Translations under genes and position numbers: made by a program
Shown: one piece after another, positions 8,805 to 16,585 of the stretch
How the letters are laid out: each line of letters starts with the position of its first letter
Numbering within the stretch: the stretch's first letter is position 1
Notes under the pieces: model-generated
The model's input: only the letters and a program-made list of their open reading frames with translations
Told to the model about the DNA's origin: nothing
Databases searched by the model: none
DNA from: JAJPJE01 sp963724985
Lineage (GTDB): Bacteria; Acidobacteriota; Terriglobia; Terriglobales; Acidobacteriaceae
Reading direction: 5' to 3'
Length of the DNA: 64,000 bases
NCBI GenBank assembly: GCA_963724985.1
Contig: CAVRWV010000016.1
Location: forward strand, 154,091-218,090

Positions 8805-10841
8805 ATGGCTACGGCTGCCGACGTTCAGCGACAAATCGACAAGCTTCGCGACGAGATTCGCTATCACGAGAATCGCTACTACGTTCTCGACGATCCGGAG
8901 GTCAGCGACGCCGAATTCGACCGCCTGATGCAGGAATTGAAGAAGCTCGAGGCCGCCAATCCCGAGCTGATCACGCCTGATTCCCCTACGCAGCGTGTCG
9001 GCGGCCAGCCGCGCGAAGGATTTCTCAAGGTTCCACACTCGTCGCCGATGCTTTCGCTCGACAACGCCTACAACGAGCAGGAGCTGCGCGACTGGGAGCG
9101 TCGTGTCCACGAGCTGACCGGACAGAAGAACGTTGAATATGTCTGCGAGTTGAAGCTCGACGGGCTTTCCATGGCGCTGCACTACACGGCTGGGAATTAT
9201 CAGCGCGCGATCACGCGCGGCGACGGATCGGTGGGAGAGGACGTCACGCCGAATGTGCGGACCATCCGCTCTGTGCCTTTGTCCGTCAACACAAAGAAGG
9301 CGAAGCTGCCTGCGGATTTCGAAGTTCGCGGCGAAGTGATCATGCCGCGCAAATCGTTCGATCGAATGAACGAAGAGCAGGAACGCCTGGGCCGCCCGAA
9401 GTATGCTAATCCCCGCAATGCCGGAGCCGGCTCCGTGCGCGTGCTCGATCCCAGTATCACGGCGTCGCGCAACCTGGAGTTTTATTCCTACTTCCTGCTG
9501 GTGAATGGGCGCCCGTACTTCGATCAGCATTCCGAATCGCTGAAGGCGCTGACCGCGGCCGGATTCAAGGTGAATCCCAACTGGCGGTCGCTGAAAAATA
9601 TTGAGGGCGTGCTCGCCTACATCAACGAATGGGAGACCAAGCGCGAGGCGCTCGGCTATGAGATCGACGGCGTTGTGATCAAGGTGAACTCCATCGGCCT
9701 GCAGAATGAACTGGGCTTTACCGGCAAAGCACCGCGCTGGGCGATTGCCTACAAGTGGGCGGCGCGTTCGGGCGTTACACAGATAGAAAACATCGGCGTG
9801 CAGGTGGGACGCACCGGCAAACTGACGCCGGTGGCATGGCTCAAGCCGGTGTTCATCGGCGGAACGACCGTCACTCGCGCGACCCTGCATAACGAAGACG
9901 AAATCCAGCGGCTCGGCGTGAAGATCGGCGACTGGGTGATGGTCGAGCGCGGTGGCGACGTCATCCCGAAGGTCGTAAAGGTCATCGAGGACAAAGAGCA
10001 TCCCCGCGGGCACAAGCAGTTCCACATGCCGGAGCGCTGTCCGGAGTGCAACAGCCATGTCGTGCGCGAAGAAGGCGAAGCCGACTGGCGTTGCATCAAC
10101 GCGAATTGCCCGGCGAAATTGCGCGAGAGCATCCTGCACTTCGCCTCTCGCGGCGTGATGAACATCGAGGGCATGGGCGACGCGCTGGTGAATCAGTTGG
10201 TCGACAAAGGTCTGCTGCGCAACGTCGCTGACCTCTATGACCTCGACGAAGCCAAGCTGCTGACGCTGGAGCGCATGGGCAAGAAGTCGGCGGAGAACAT
10301 TTTGCGCGAGGTCGAAGGTTCGAAGAAGTTACCGCTGGAGCGTGTGATCTATGGGCTGGGTATGCGCTTCGTCGGTGAACGCACGGCGCAGTTCCTCGCC
10401 GAACATTTCGGATCGATGGACGCGCTGATCGAAGCCGCTACATTAAAAGACGAGGCCGCCGCCATGGACGCCCTGAAGGAAGTGGAAGAAGTCGGCCCGC
10501 GTATTGCTTTCAGCATTCGCGAATTCTTTGAAGAGCCGAAAAATCGCGACCTGGTAAAGCGCTTGCGCGAGGCCGGGCTGCAGTTCAAGGGCAAGAAAAA
10601 AGAACGCGGCACCCAACTCGCGGGCAAGATGTTTGTGCTCACAGGAACCCTGCCGAACCTCAGTCGCGACCAGGCCAAAAAGATGATCGAAGATGCAGGC
10701 GGGCGCGTATCAGGATCAGTCAGCAAGAAAACGGATTACGTTGTCGCAGGTGCCGACCCTGGATCCAAGCTCGACAAAGCGCGCGAGCTAGGAGTGAACG
10801 TGATTGACGAAGCGGCGCTCGAGAAGTTGCTGAAAGGCTAA
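8805..10841 (+). CDS. ligA: NAD-dependent DNA ligase LigA
   Basis: Seals nicks during replication and repair using NAD+. The 678 residues show the full family order: Ia domain with YHENRYYVLDDPEVSDAEFD, adenylation site ELKLDG (Lys117), OB fold, four-Cys zinc finger (CPEC...CINANC around 410-432), helix-hairpin-helix repeats and a C-terminal BRCT domain (MFVLTGTLPNLSRDQAKKM). The start ATG at 8805 is fixed by MATAADVQRQIDKLRDEI; there is no Shine-Dalgarno site and a TATAAT is very close. The Nudix gene follows after nine bases. Confidence 0.97.
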   Translation: MATAADVQRQIDKLRDEIRYHENRYYVLDDPEVSDAEFDRLMQELKKLEAANPELITPDSPTQRVGGQPREGFLKVPHSSPMLSLDNAYNEQELRDWERRVHELTGQKNVEYVCELKLDGLSMALHYTAGNYQRAITRGDGSVGEDVTPNVRTIRSVPLSVNTKKAKLPADFEVRGEVIMPRKSFDRMNEEQERLGRPKYANPRNAGAGSVRVLDPSITASRNLEFYSYFLLVNGRPYFDQHSESLKALTAAGFKVNPNWRSLKNIEGVLAYINEWETKREALGYEIDGVVIKVNSIGLQNELGFTGKAPRWAIAYKWAARSGVTQIENIGVQVGRTGKLTPVAWLKPVFIGGTTVTRATLHNEDEIQRLGVKIGDWVMVERGGDVIPKVVKVIEDKEHPRGHKQFHMPERCPECNSHVVREEGEADWRCINANCPAKLRESILHFASRGVMNIEGMGDALVNQLVDKGLLRNVADLYDLDEAKLLTLERMGKKSAENILREVEGSKKLPLERVIYGLGMRFVGERTAQFLAEHFGSMDALIEAATLKDEAAAMDALKEVEEVGPRIAFSIREFFEEPKNRDLVKRLREAGLQFKGKKKERGTQLAGKMFVLTGTLPNLSRDQAKKMIEDAGGRVSGSVSKKTDYVVAGADPGSKLDKARELGVNVIDEAALEKLLKG

Positions 10842-10850
10842 CGGAGGCCA

Positions 10851-11375
10851 ATGAGTATCAAGACCCTTGATTCCCGCGAGGTTTATCGCAACCAATGGCT
10901 GCGCGTGCGGGAAGATCGCATTCAGCGCAGCAACGGCGCTGAAGGAATCTATGGCGTGGTCGACAAGGAAGACTGCGCCATCGTTATCCCAATCGACGGC
11001 GATTATGTTTATCTGGTCGAGCAGTTTCGTTATACGGTCCAGCAACGTCTGCTCGAATTTCCCCAGGGCGGGTGGGAAACCAAGGACATCAATCCTGAAG
11101 AACTCGCGCGCGGCGAACTGAAAGAAGAGACCGGATTAATCGCCGACAAGATGCAATTCCTCGGGACCACCTACGTCGCTTATGGATACGCCAACCAGAA
11201 GATGCACATCTTCCTTGCGACCGGACTCACGCCCGGCGACACCGACCCCGATCCGGAAGAGCACGATTTGCGATTGCATCGTGTGCCGGTGAAGGAGTTC
11301 GAGGCCATGTTGCGCGACGGCCGTATCCCTGATATTTGCACTATCGCCGCGTGGGGCATGTATCTGCTGAAGTAG
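10851..11375 (+). CDS. Nudix hydrolase, ADP-ribose pyrophosphatase-like
   Basis: 174 residues similar to the NudF/ADP-ribose pyrophosphatase group, which clears ADP-ribose and similar nucleotide sugars. The Nudix core is RGELKEETGL (87-96), with metal-binding Glu89, Glu92 and Glu93 kept. The usual Arg of the REUXEE motif is displaced (Gly88). The N-terminal beta strands and LVEQFRYTVQQRLLEFPQG match the family. It is nine bases after ligA, so probably co-transcribed; clearing NAD-derived by-products would suit that pairing, but this is inference. Confidence 0.85.
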   Translation: MSIKTLDSREVYRNQWLRVREDRIQRSNGAEGIYGVVDKEDCAIVIPIDGDYVYLVEQFRYTVQQRLLEFPQGGWETKDINPEELARGELKEETGLIADKMQFLGTTYVAYGYANQKMHIFLATGLTPGDTDPDPEEHDLRLHRVPVKEFEAMLRDGRIPDICTIAAWGMYLLK

Positions 11376-11544
11376 CTACCGCGACTTGGAACGTTAACCG
11401 TCGGTTACAGCGGTGCCAGCGCTGCAGCCTCACTTTAAGGGCGCCCATCCCGCGCTCTCTCGCGCCGCATCTTACGAGCAGGTCACTACGCGTGATCGCC
11501 GGCCCCAGCCATATTCCATTCAACCGACTCGAGAGGAAACTGCC

Positions 11545-12114
11545 ATGCTGCGAAATCTCGGCTGCTTACTCGCTTTCGCGCTGTTGCTCACCATGAACCT
11601 GCTAGCCCGAAATTCTGCGCAAGACGCAGCCGCACCCGCGCCCGCGACAGCCCAGGATCAAGCCGCAACCGCGCCGATCCCCGACGTTCCGGTGCCAGCG
11701 GTTCCGGTTCCCACCGACACTCAGCGTCAGGATTTTCATCAGTCTGTGCAGGACATTCACTTCGATTTCGACCAGGCGAATATCCGGCCAGAAGATCAGC
11801 CCACATTGCAGTCCAATGCGCAGTGGCTGCAGTCGCACCCGAATACCTTCATCACCATTGAAGGGCACGCGGACGAGCGCGGAGACATCGTCTACAACCT
11901 GGCTCTTTCAGACATCCGTGCGCAGGCAACCCACGACGCACTCATGCGCATGGGCGTTCCCGAGAAGCAGATCGTGTTCGCCACCGGATGGGGAAAATTG
12001 TATCCAGTGTGCGCGGAAGCAGACGAGAGTTGCTGGGCACAGAATCGCCGATCGCACTTTACTCTTTGGGGTGAGGGCAATGGCGCAGCCAGCAGTGGCG
12101 CCGCAAGTCACTGA
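11545..12114 (+). CDS. OmpA/Pal-like peptidoglycan-binding protein
   Basis: 189 residues: an N-terminal hydrophobic signal or anchor (LGCLLAFALLLTMNLLA), an Ala/Pro-rich linker, then an OmpA C-terminal domain (about 80-180) with DIHFDFDQANIRPEDQ and ITIEGHADERGDIVYNLALS, the peptidoglycan-binding signature. It likely links the outer envelope to the cell wall like Pal. There is no clean lipobox. The ATG at 11545 follows GAGAGGAAA and begins the hydrophobic segment. No tol genes are nearby. Confidence 0.85.
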   Translation: MLRNLGCLLAFALLLTMNLLARNSAQDAAAPAPATAQDQAATAPIPDVPVPAVPVPTDTQRQDFHQSVQDIHFDFDQANIRPEDQPTLQSNAQWLQSHPNTFITIEGHADERGDIVYNLALSDIRAQATHDALMRMGVPEKQIVFATGWGKLYPVCAEADESCWAQNRRSHFTLWGEGNGAASSGAASH

Positions 12115-12240
12115 TAATGATTAGCTAAGGGACACGATAAGGCCAGAGTTCCGAGCGGAAGACTTGTGTCACGCCCGCACTTACATCTTCCCTGCGATGG
12201 CGGCGCATCTCTCTATCAGCCACTTCCGAAGGGAACTCAG

Positions 12241-12693
12241 ATGAAGGTATTCGGGACCACTATTCTTTTGTCCATCGCCATCCTGCTCACGGCGTGCGGC
12301 AGTTCGAACAACAACAACACCAACGTCAACGGGAATTGGACGGCAACTTTAACCGACCTGAGCGGCACCCAGGCATTCGCATTCACCACGTCACTCACAA
12401 CCAACAGCGACGGCAGCGTCACGGGAACCAATCTTACTTTTAATACCAACAACGGCTGCTTCGCCAACGGAGCTACGCAGACTGGCGCATTCTCCCTGAC
12501 TGGTAACTTCAGCGGGAGCGTGACTGGCGGCTTCTCACTGAACATACAGAGCCCCGCCACCGGCGCCACCGGCAATAACACTCTCAGCATGCAGGGTACG
12601 TTGAACAACAACACCATCTCGGGCACATGGACACTGGCCGGGCTGCAATCCGGATGCACCGGATCCGGCACCTTCACCATGACGCGTATGTAG
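12241..12693 (+). CDS. Small lipoprotein, Asn/Thr/Gly-rich
   Basis: 150 residues with a lipoprotein signal peptide (lipobox LLTAC, Cys19), then an Asn-rich linker (SSNNNNTNVNG) and a low-charge, beta-rich domain containing repeated GTLNNNTISGTW / SLTGNFSGSVTGG-like strands. It is probably anchored in the envelope; function unknown. The strand pattern resembles small beta-barrel or lipocalin-like lipoproteins of Acidobacteria. Confidence 0.75.
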   Translation: MKVFGTTILLSIAILLTACGSSNNNNTNVNGNWTATLTDLSGTQAFAFTTSLTTNSDGSVTGTNLTFNTNNGCFANGATQTGAFSLTGNFSGSVTGGFSLNIQSPATGATGNNTLSMQGTLNNNTISGTWTLAGLQSGCTGSGTFTMTRM

Positions 12694-12859
12694 CGGCGGT
12701 CTGATTATCACGGCGTGGACGTTGCACCAGCGGCCCCACGCCGAAGTTGCAGGCCGCAACCTCCTCTTAGGGCGACTCGCACCCTGCCCTCCTGATACAC
12801 TTCTACTTTCGTCTAGCGCAGGCCGGAGCTGCTGTAGGACGCCGGACCCGCATTTCAGT

Positions 12860-13396
12860 ATGAACGACGTCCGACGCGGTCTGATTATCGTAAATACGGG
12901 TCCCGGGAAGGGCAAAACGACCGCGGCCATGGGTACCGGGCTGCGGGCGGTGGGAAATGGCCTGCGGGTCCTGATGCTGCAATTCCTGAAGGGATCCTGG
13001 CATTACGGCGAACTCGACGCCGTGAAGGCTTTCGGCGACAAGTTCGTGATGAAGCAGATGGGCCGCGGCTTCGTGAAAGTTGGCGGCGCGGAAACCGATC
13101 CTGAAGACGTTCGCATGGTAGAAGAGGCCTGGTCCGAAGCGGAAAAGGCAATTGCCGGCGGAGAATGGGATCTGGTGATCCTGGACGAGATCAATTACGC
13201 CATCACTTATGGCATGCTCGATCCGGCCAAAGTTGTTGCTGTACTAAAGGCAAAGCCGGAAATGGTTCACGTGATCTTGACCGGGCGCAATGCACATCCG
13301 ACAATCGTCGAGGTTGCCGACACGGTCACCGAGATGCGCGAGGTCAAACACGCGTACCAGAAGGGCATCATGGCGCAGCGAGGGATCGAGTATTGA
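12860..13396 (+). CDS. cobO: Cob(I)yrinic acid a,c-diamide adenosyltransferase (CobO/BtuR)
   Basis: Transfers the adenosyl group of ATP to the cobalt of corrinoids. 178 residues with the CobA/CobO P-loop NTGPGKGKTTAA (12-23), the WDLVILDEINYA segment (112-123 region) and LTGRNAHP. No other cobalamin genes are in the window, so it may serve corrinoid salvage. The ATG at 12860 starts MNDVRRGLIIVNTG as in the family. No cobalamin riboswitch was seen upstream. It ends 35 bases before accD, the gap being a short word repeat. Confidence 0.92.
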   Translation: MNDVRRGLIIVNTGPGKGKTTAAMGTGLRAVGNGLRVLMLQFLKGSWHYGELDAVKAFGDKFVMKQMGRGFVKVGGAETDPEDVRMVEEAWSEAEKAIAGGEWDLVILDEINYAITYGMLDPAKVVAVLKAKPEMVHVILTGRNAHPTIVEVADTVTEMREVKHAYQKGIMAQRGIEY

Positions 13397-13400
13397 TCTG

Positions 13401-13426
13401 GCAACTGCCAACTAGCAACTGACAAC
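13401..13426. repeat. Degenerate word repeat, CAACTGCCAACTAG type
   Basis: The gap between cobO and accD consists almost only of the word (G)CAACT(G) written three to four times with variation. The same vocabulary, in reverse complement, is found at 23422-23452 and at 43091-43110. Confidence 0.6.
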
Positions 13427-13431
13427 TTTCT

Positions 13432-14292
13432 ATGGCTTGGTTTAAACGCGAATCCAGTACGGTTGATGCCTCGGGCGAGAAGAAAGTCCGAACCGAAGGC
13501 TTGTGGGTCAAGTGTGACGACTGCCACAAAATCATTTGGAAGAAAGACCTCGATGCGAATCTGAACGTCTGCCCGAATTGCGGCCGTCACTTCCGCATCG
13601 ACGCGCGTACCCGCCTGGCGCAACTGTTCGACGGCGGCGACTATGAAGTAGCAGACAATAATCTGACCACCACCGATCCGCTGAAGTTTGTCGATCTGAA
13701 GGCCTATTCCGATCGCCTGAAGCGCGCGCAGAAAGATACCGGGCTCTCCGACGCAATCATCAATGCACGTGGAAAGATTGAAGGCCATACGGCGATCATC
13801 AGTGCCATGGAGTATGCATTCATCGGCGGGAGCATGGGAACGGTAGTGGGCGAGGTCATCACCCGCGCCATCGAAAAAGCTACGGACGAACGCCTGCCGC
13901 TGATCGTGGTATCCGCTTCCGGCGGCGCGCGCATGATGGAAGGCGTCATCAGCCTGATGCAGCTGGCAAAGATCTCAGCCGCTCTGGCTCGGATGGATAG
14001 TGAAAAGGTGCCTTACATCTCGGTGCTTACGGATCCGACCACGGGCGGCGTTACGGCGTCATTCGCCATGCTCGGAGATCTGAATATCGCCGAACCGGGT
14101 GCGCTGATTGGTTTCGCCGGGCCGCGCGTGATCGAGCAGACGATTCGTCAGAAGCTGCCCGAAGGTTTCCAGCGCAGTGAATTCCTGATGCAGCACGGCA
14201 TGCTCGACGCGGTCGTACACCGGCGGGATTTGAAGTCCTACATCGCACGCGCGATCGGATTCATGTCGCCGAACGGCGCGAAGTCAGCCTAG
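13432..14292 (+). CDS. accD: Acetyl-CoA carboxylase carboxyltransferase subunit beta
   Basis: Forms the carboxyltransferase with AccA, making malonyl-CoA for fatty acid synthesis in the cytoplasm. 286 residues. The N-terminal zinc ribbon has Cys28, Cys31, Cys47 and Cys50, and the crotonase-like core has VSASGGARMMEG, LTDPTTGGVTASFAMLGD and GFAGPRVIEQTIRQKLPEGF. It is intact and of the usual length. accA is not in the window. It is followed by a compact hairpin and lies upstream of folC on the same strand, the accD-folC order seen in many bacteria. Confidence 0.96.
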   Translation: MAWFKRESSTVDASGEKKVRTEGLWVKCDDCHKIIWKKDLDANLNVCPNCGRHFRIDARTRLAQLFDGGDYEVADNNLTTTDPLKFVDLKAYSDRLKRAQKDTGLSDAIINARGKIEGHTAIISAMEYAFIGGSMGTVVGEVITRAIEKATDERLPLIVVSASGGARMMEGVISLMQLAKISAALARMDSEKVPYISVLTDPTTGGVTASFAMLGDLNIAEPGALIGFAGPRVIEQTIRQKLPEGFQRSEFLMQHGMLDAVVHRRDLKSYIARAIGFMSPNGAKSA

Positions 14293-14303
14293 CTTACAGA
14301 CTG

Positions 14304-14336
14304 GTTTATGGAGCCCACTCGCCCTCGAGTGGGCAA
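14304..14336 (+). repeat. Hairpin repeat GGAGCCC, copy 1 (covarying pair)
   Basis: A 9-bp perfect stem (GCCCACTCG 14313-14321 with 14326-14334) and loop CCCT, preceded by gtttatgga. The same roughly 30-base unit occurs on the minus strand at 49935-49965 with an A-T pair replaced by G-C. It lies between the convergent accD and the zinc-ribbon gene and may act as a terminator despite lacking a T run. Confidence 0.7.
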
Positions 14337-14382
14337 AGTTCGACCTTCTGCTCCACCGTAATCTCTAGTGTGGGTTTCGAGC

Positions 14383-14550
14383 TTAGTTGTTTTCTACGAG
14401 GTTGGCGGGGACGGGTTCCGGCGCAGTCTTCCCAACTTTGGAATACGACTCGCACAGGCAGATCTTGCATTCTCCGTAGCCGAACATACCCAGCTGCGGT
14501 GGACGGTGATCGCGCTTCTCGTGCCCGCATTCGCAATGTGCTTTCGCCAT
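14383..14550 (-). CDS. Small zinc-ribbon-like protein (55 residues)
   Basis: A short complete frame on the minus strand: start MAKAHCECGHEKRDH, then PPQLGMFGYGECKICLCES, then a Pro/Glu tail ending NLVENN. Cys6, Cys8, His10 and Cys28, Cys31, Cys33 form two metal-ligand clusters, so it very likely binds zinc. The family is not recognised. It fills the otherwise empty gap between accD and folC, convergent with accD and divergent from folC. The dense Cys/His pattern, start and stop support a real gene. Confidence 0.75.
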   Translation of the reverse strand: MAKAHCECGHEKRDHRPPQLGMFGYGECKICLCESYSKVGKTAPEPVPANLVENN

Positions 14551-14642
14551 ACTTCCATCCTACACGGGACTTGCCGGTTGTGCCAGAAAAGCTCGTCTAA
14601 TCCGCATAAAGCCAGCATTTATAATCCGTTTTGAACGTCTGC

Positions 14643-15989
14643 ATGTCCTACCAAACGGCTGTCGAGCAGCTCTATCACCTGGGCCACGAACTGGCGCAAA
14701 CGCCCACGCATAAATTCGACCTGGCGCACATGAGGGTGTTGCTCGGGGCACTGTGTGACCCGCAGCACAAGTTTCGTTCCGTCCTGATTGCCGGGACCAA
14801 CGGCAAGGGGTCGACGGCCGCCACCCTGGCCTCGATCCTGCGCGCTGCTGGACACAAGACCGGACTCTATACGTCGCCCCATCTGGTCAGTATCAGCGAG
14901 CGGATTCGGATCGGCGGGCAGCAGATCAGCGAAAGCGATTTCGCGGCAGCTCATGAGCGAGTAGAAGCCCTTGCCGCAAAACTGGTTTCGGCTGGATCAT
15001 TGCCCTGGCATCCCAGTTTCTTCGAAATGCTGACGGCTATGGCATTTCTCTACTTCGCAGAACAGCAGCTCGAGATCGCGGTGCTCGAAGTCGGCATGGG
15101 CGGACGACTGGATGCAACGAACGTCGTTGAGCCGCTGGTTTCGGTGATCACCGACATCTCGCTCGATCACCAGAAATTTCTCGGCAATACCATCGCCGAA
15201 ATTGCGCAGGAGAAGGCTGGCATCATCCACCCTGGCGGATTGCTGGTTACCCTTCCGCAGCATCCGCAGGCGAACGACGTCATCGGCAAAGCGGTGATGG
15301 AACGCAATGCTACGGCAGTGAGCGCGGTGCAGTACATGCCTCCGGTTTCGCCGGGGACCGAGGGCACGGCTTGGGAGACGCAAGCAGGTGCACGCAATCG
15401 CTATCCGCTGACCGTGATGGGCAATGAGATCGTCGTGGATTCGCCGCTGGTTGGCCGCCATCAGCTGCGCAACATCGCACTGGCGATCGCCGCGGCCGAG
15501 CAATTAGATCGTGCGGGGATTCGCATCTCTGCCAACGATATCGAACGCGGTATTCGCGAAACCGAATGGCCCGGCCGATTCCAGGTGATTCCGGCGACCG
15601 CGACTTCGCCAGAGATCGTGATGGACGTCGCGCATAATCCGGCCGGAGCATGGGCTCTGCGCTCGGCGCTCTCCGAACGCTACGAAGAACATCGCATTAC
15701 GATTCTGTTCGGAGTGCTTCGCGACAAAGCTGTCGGCGAGATCGCCGAAATCCTGTTCCCGATCGCCGATACGGTCGTCGCGACGCACGTCGACAATCCA
15801 CGATCCGCCTCACCCGAGGAGATCATCGCGGCCGGAGCACGTACAGGAGCGAGTATCATCGCCGAAGCAGATTTCGCTCGCGCGATGGAAAAGGGCTTCC
15901 ACGTTGCCATGCAGAATCCCGACGGCCTGTTGGTGATCACCGGATCGATTTACACAGTGGGAGCTGCGAGTGCATGGCTCAGACCTTGA
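14643..15989 (+). CDS. folC: Folylpolyglutamate synthase / dihydrofolate synthase FolC
   Basis: Adds glutamate to dihydropteroate and to folates. 448 residues, Mur-ligase fold: P-loop AGTNGKGSTAATLA (50-63), YTSPHLVSISERIRIGG, LEVGMGGRLDATNVVEP and the C-terminal VMDVAHNPAGAWAL. The ATG at 14643 is preferred over a TTG twelve bases earlier because a TATAAT sits at 14620-14625 and the family begins near MSYQTAVEQLYHLG. It is followed by a repeat-bearing gap. Confidence 0.94.
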   Translation: MSYQTAVEQLYHLGHELAQTPTHKFDLAHMRVLLGALCDPQHKFRSVLIAGTNGKGSTAATLASILRAAGHKTGLYTSPHLVSISERIRIGGQQISESDFAAAHERVEALAAKLVSAGSLPWHPSFFEMLTAMAFLYFAEQQLEIAVLEVGMGGRLDATNVVEPLVSVITDISLDHQKFLGNTIAEIAQEKAGIIHPGGLLVTLPQHPQANDVIGKAVMERNATAVSAVQYMPPVSPGTEGTAWETQAGARNRYPLTVMGNEIVVDSPLVGRHQLRNIALAIAAAEQLDRAGIRISANDIERGIRETEWPGRFQVIPATATSPEIVMDVAHNPAGAWALRSALSERYEEHRITILFGVLRDKAVGEIAEILFPIADTVVATHVDNPRSASPEEIIAAGARTGASIIAEADFARAMEKGFHVAMQNPDGLLVITGSIYTVGAASAWLRP

Positions 15990-16063
15990 GAAAGCCGCCT
16001 CTGTCCTCAGATTTTGTCAGCTTGTCCCGCACTTCTGCATGTATCAAATCGTGTCACAATTTT

Positions 16064-16096
16064 GACTGACTACTGATTGCTGACGGCTGACTGCTA
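16064..16096. repeat. Degenerate word repeat, CTGACTACTGATTGCTGA type
   Basis: The word (G)CTGA(C/T) recurs about every 8-9 bases downstream of folC. The same vocabulary appears in the arms of the elements at 16481-16585, 29713-29783 and 51109-51298. Only a single arm is visible here. The rest of the 16000-16186 gap holds nothing I recognise. Confidence 0.55.
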
Positions 16097-16186
16097 CGCC
16101 GTACATGTCCTGTCGATTCAACGGATTTCCAAATTCGCGCGACTAAATTCGCGTACTCACGTTCATACTGAGCGGGAGGGAGTTCA

Positions 16187-16479
16187 ATGAAAAACAAGCT
16201 CATAGCAGCATTGTTTGGGATGTCACTTCTTGTGGGTAGCGCGAGCGCGCAGATTGTGGTGCGGATCGGACCGCCCCCGCCGCCGCGTCACGAATTTGTC
16301 CCCGTTGCCCCTGGGCCTGGCTACGTATGGGTGCCAGGATTCCATCAATACGATGGGCGTGCCTACGCATGGGTACCCGGACACTACGTGTTGCGCCGCA
16401 TCCGCATGCGCGCTGGGTGCCGGGACACTGGGTTGAGCATCGCGGTGGATGGATGTGGAGAGAGGGACACTGGCGATAA
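16187..16479 (+). CDS. Secreted WXXGXW/YXWXGX-repeat protein, one frameshift
   Basis: A signal peptide (MKNKLIAALFGMSLLVGSASAQ split at SAS-AQ) is followed by a Pro-rich stretch and repeats GYVWVPGFHQY and YAWVPGHYV. At 16391-16396 the frame changes. Restoring one base continues the repeat as HARWVPGHWVEH and GGWMWREGHWR, ending at TAA 16479. Repeats of this kind occur in small periplasmic acidobacterial proteins of unknown function. A GGGAGG ribosome site precedes the ATG. One missing base is the simplest explanation for the break. Confidence 0.75.
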
Positions 16480-16480
16480 G

Positions 16481-16585
16481 GCAGTAGCCAGTAGCTAGAA
16501 GTTAGTAGTCAGAAAAAATTCGGCGTGATCCAAAGCTTTTACGTGGGAAGAAGAAGACTGACTGCTGAGAAACTGACTACTGAAT
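16481..16585. repeat. Quasi-palindromic intergenic element
   Basis: Left arm 16482-16512 (agtagccagtagctag, ttagtagtcag) and right arm 16556-16584 (gactgactgctgag, ctgactactga) are imperfect inverted copies of the same words around a 43-base centre. It lies exactly between the convergent WXXGXW and radical SAM genes. The right arm supplies the stop codon of the radical SAM gene. Confidence 0.65.

Noticed and set aside
8757..10139. 460-codon open frame on the minus strand opposite ligA
   Set aside because: It is Arg/His/Leu-rich with no domain, fully antisense to a textbook LigA, and arises from the GC-skewed codon positions of ligA.
12694..12859. Cobalamin riboswitch upstream of cobO
   Set aside because: No B12-box-like or kissing-loop pattern could be seen in the 166-base gap.
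12694..12891. 14-base repeat GCGGTCTGATTATC upstream of and inside cobO
   Set aside because: One copy encodes part of the CobO N-terminus; the pair is short and lacks further structure, so chance or local slippage suffices.
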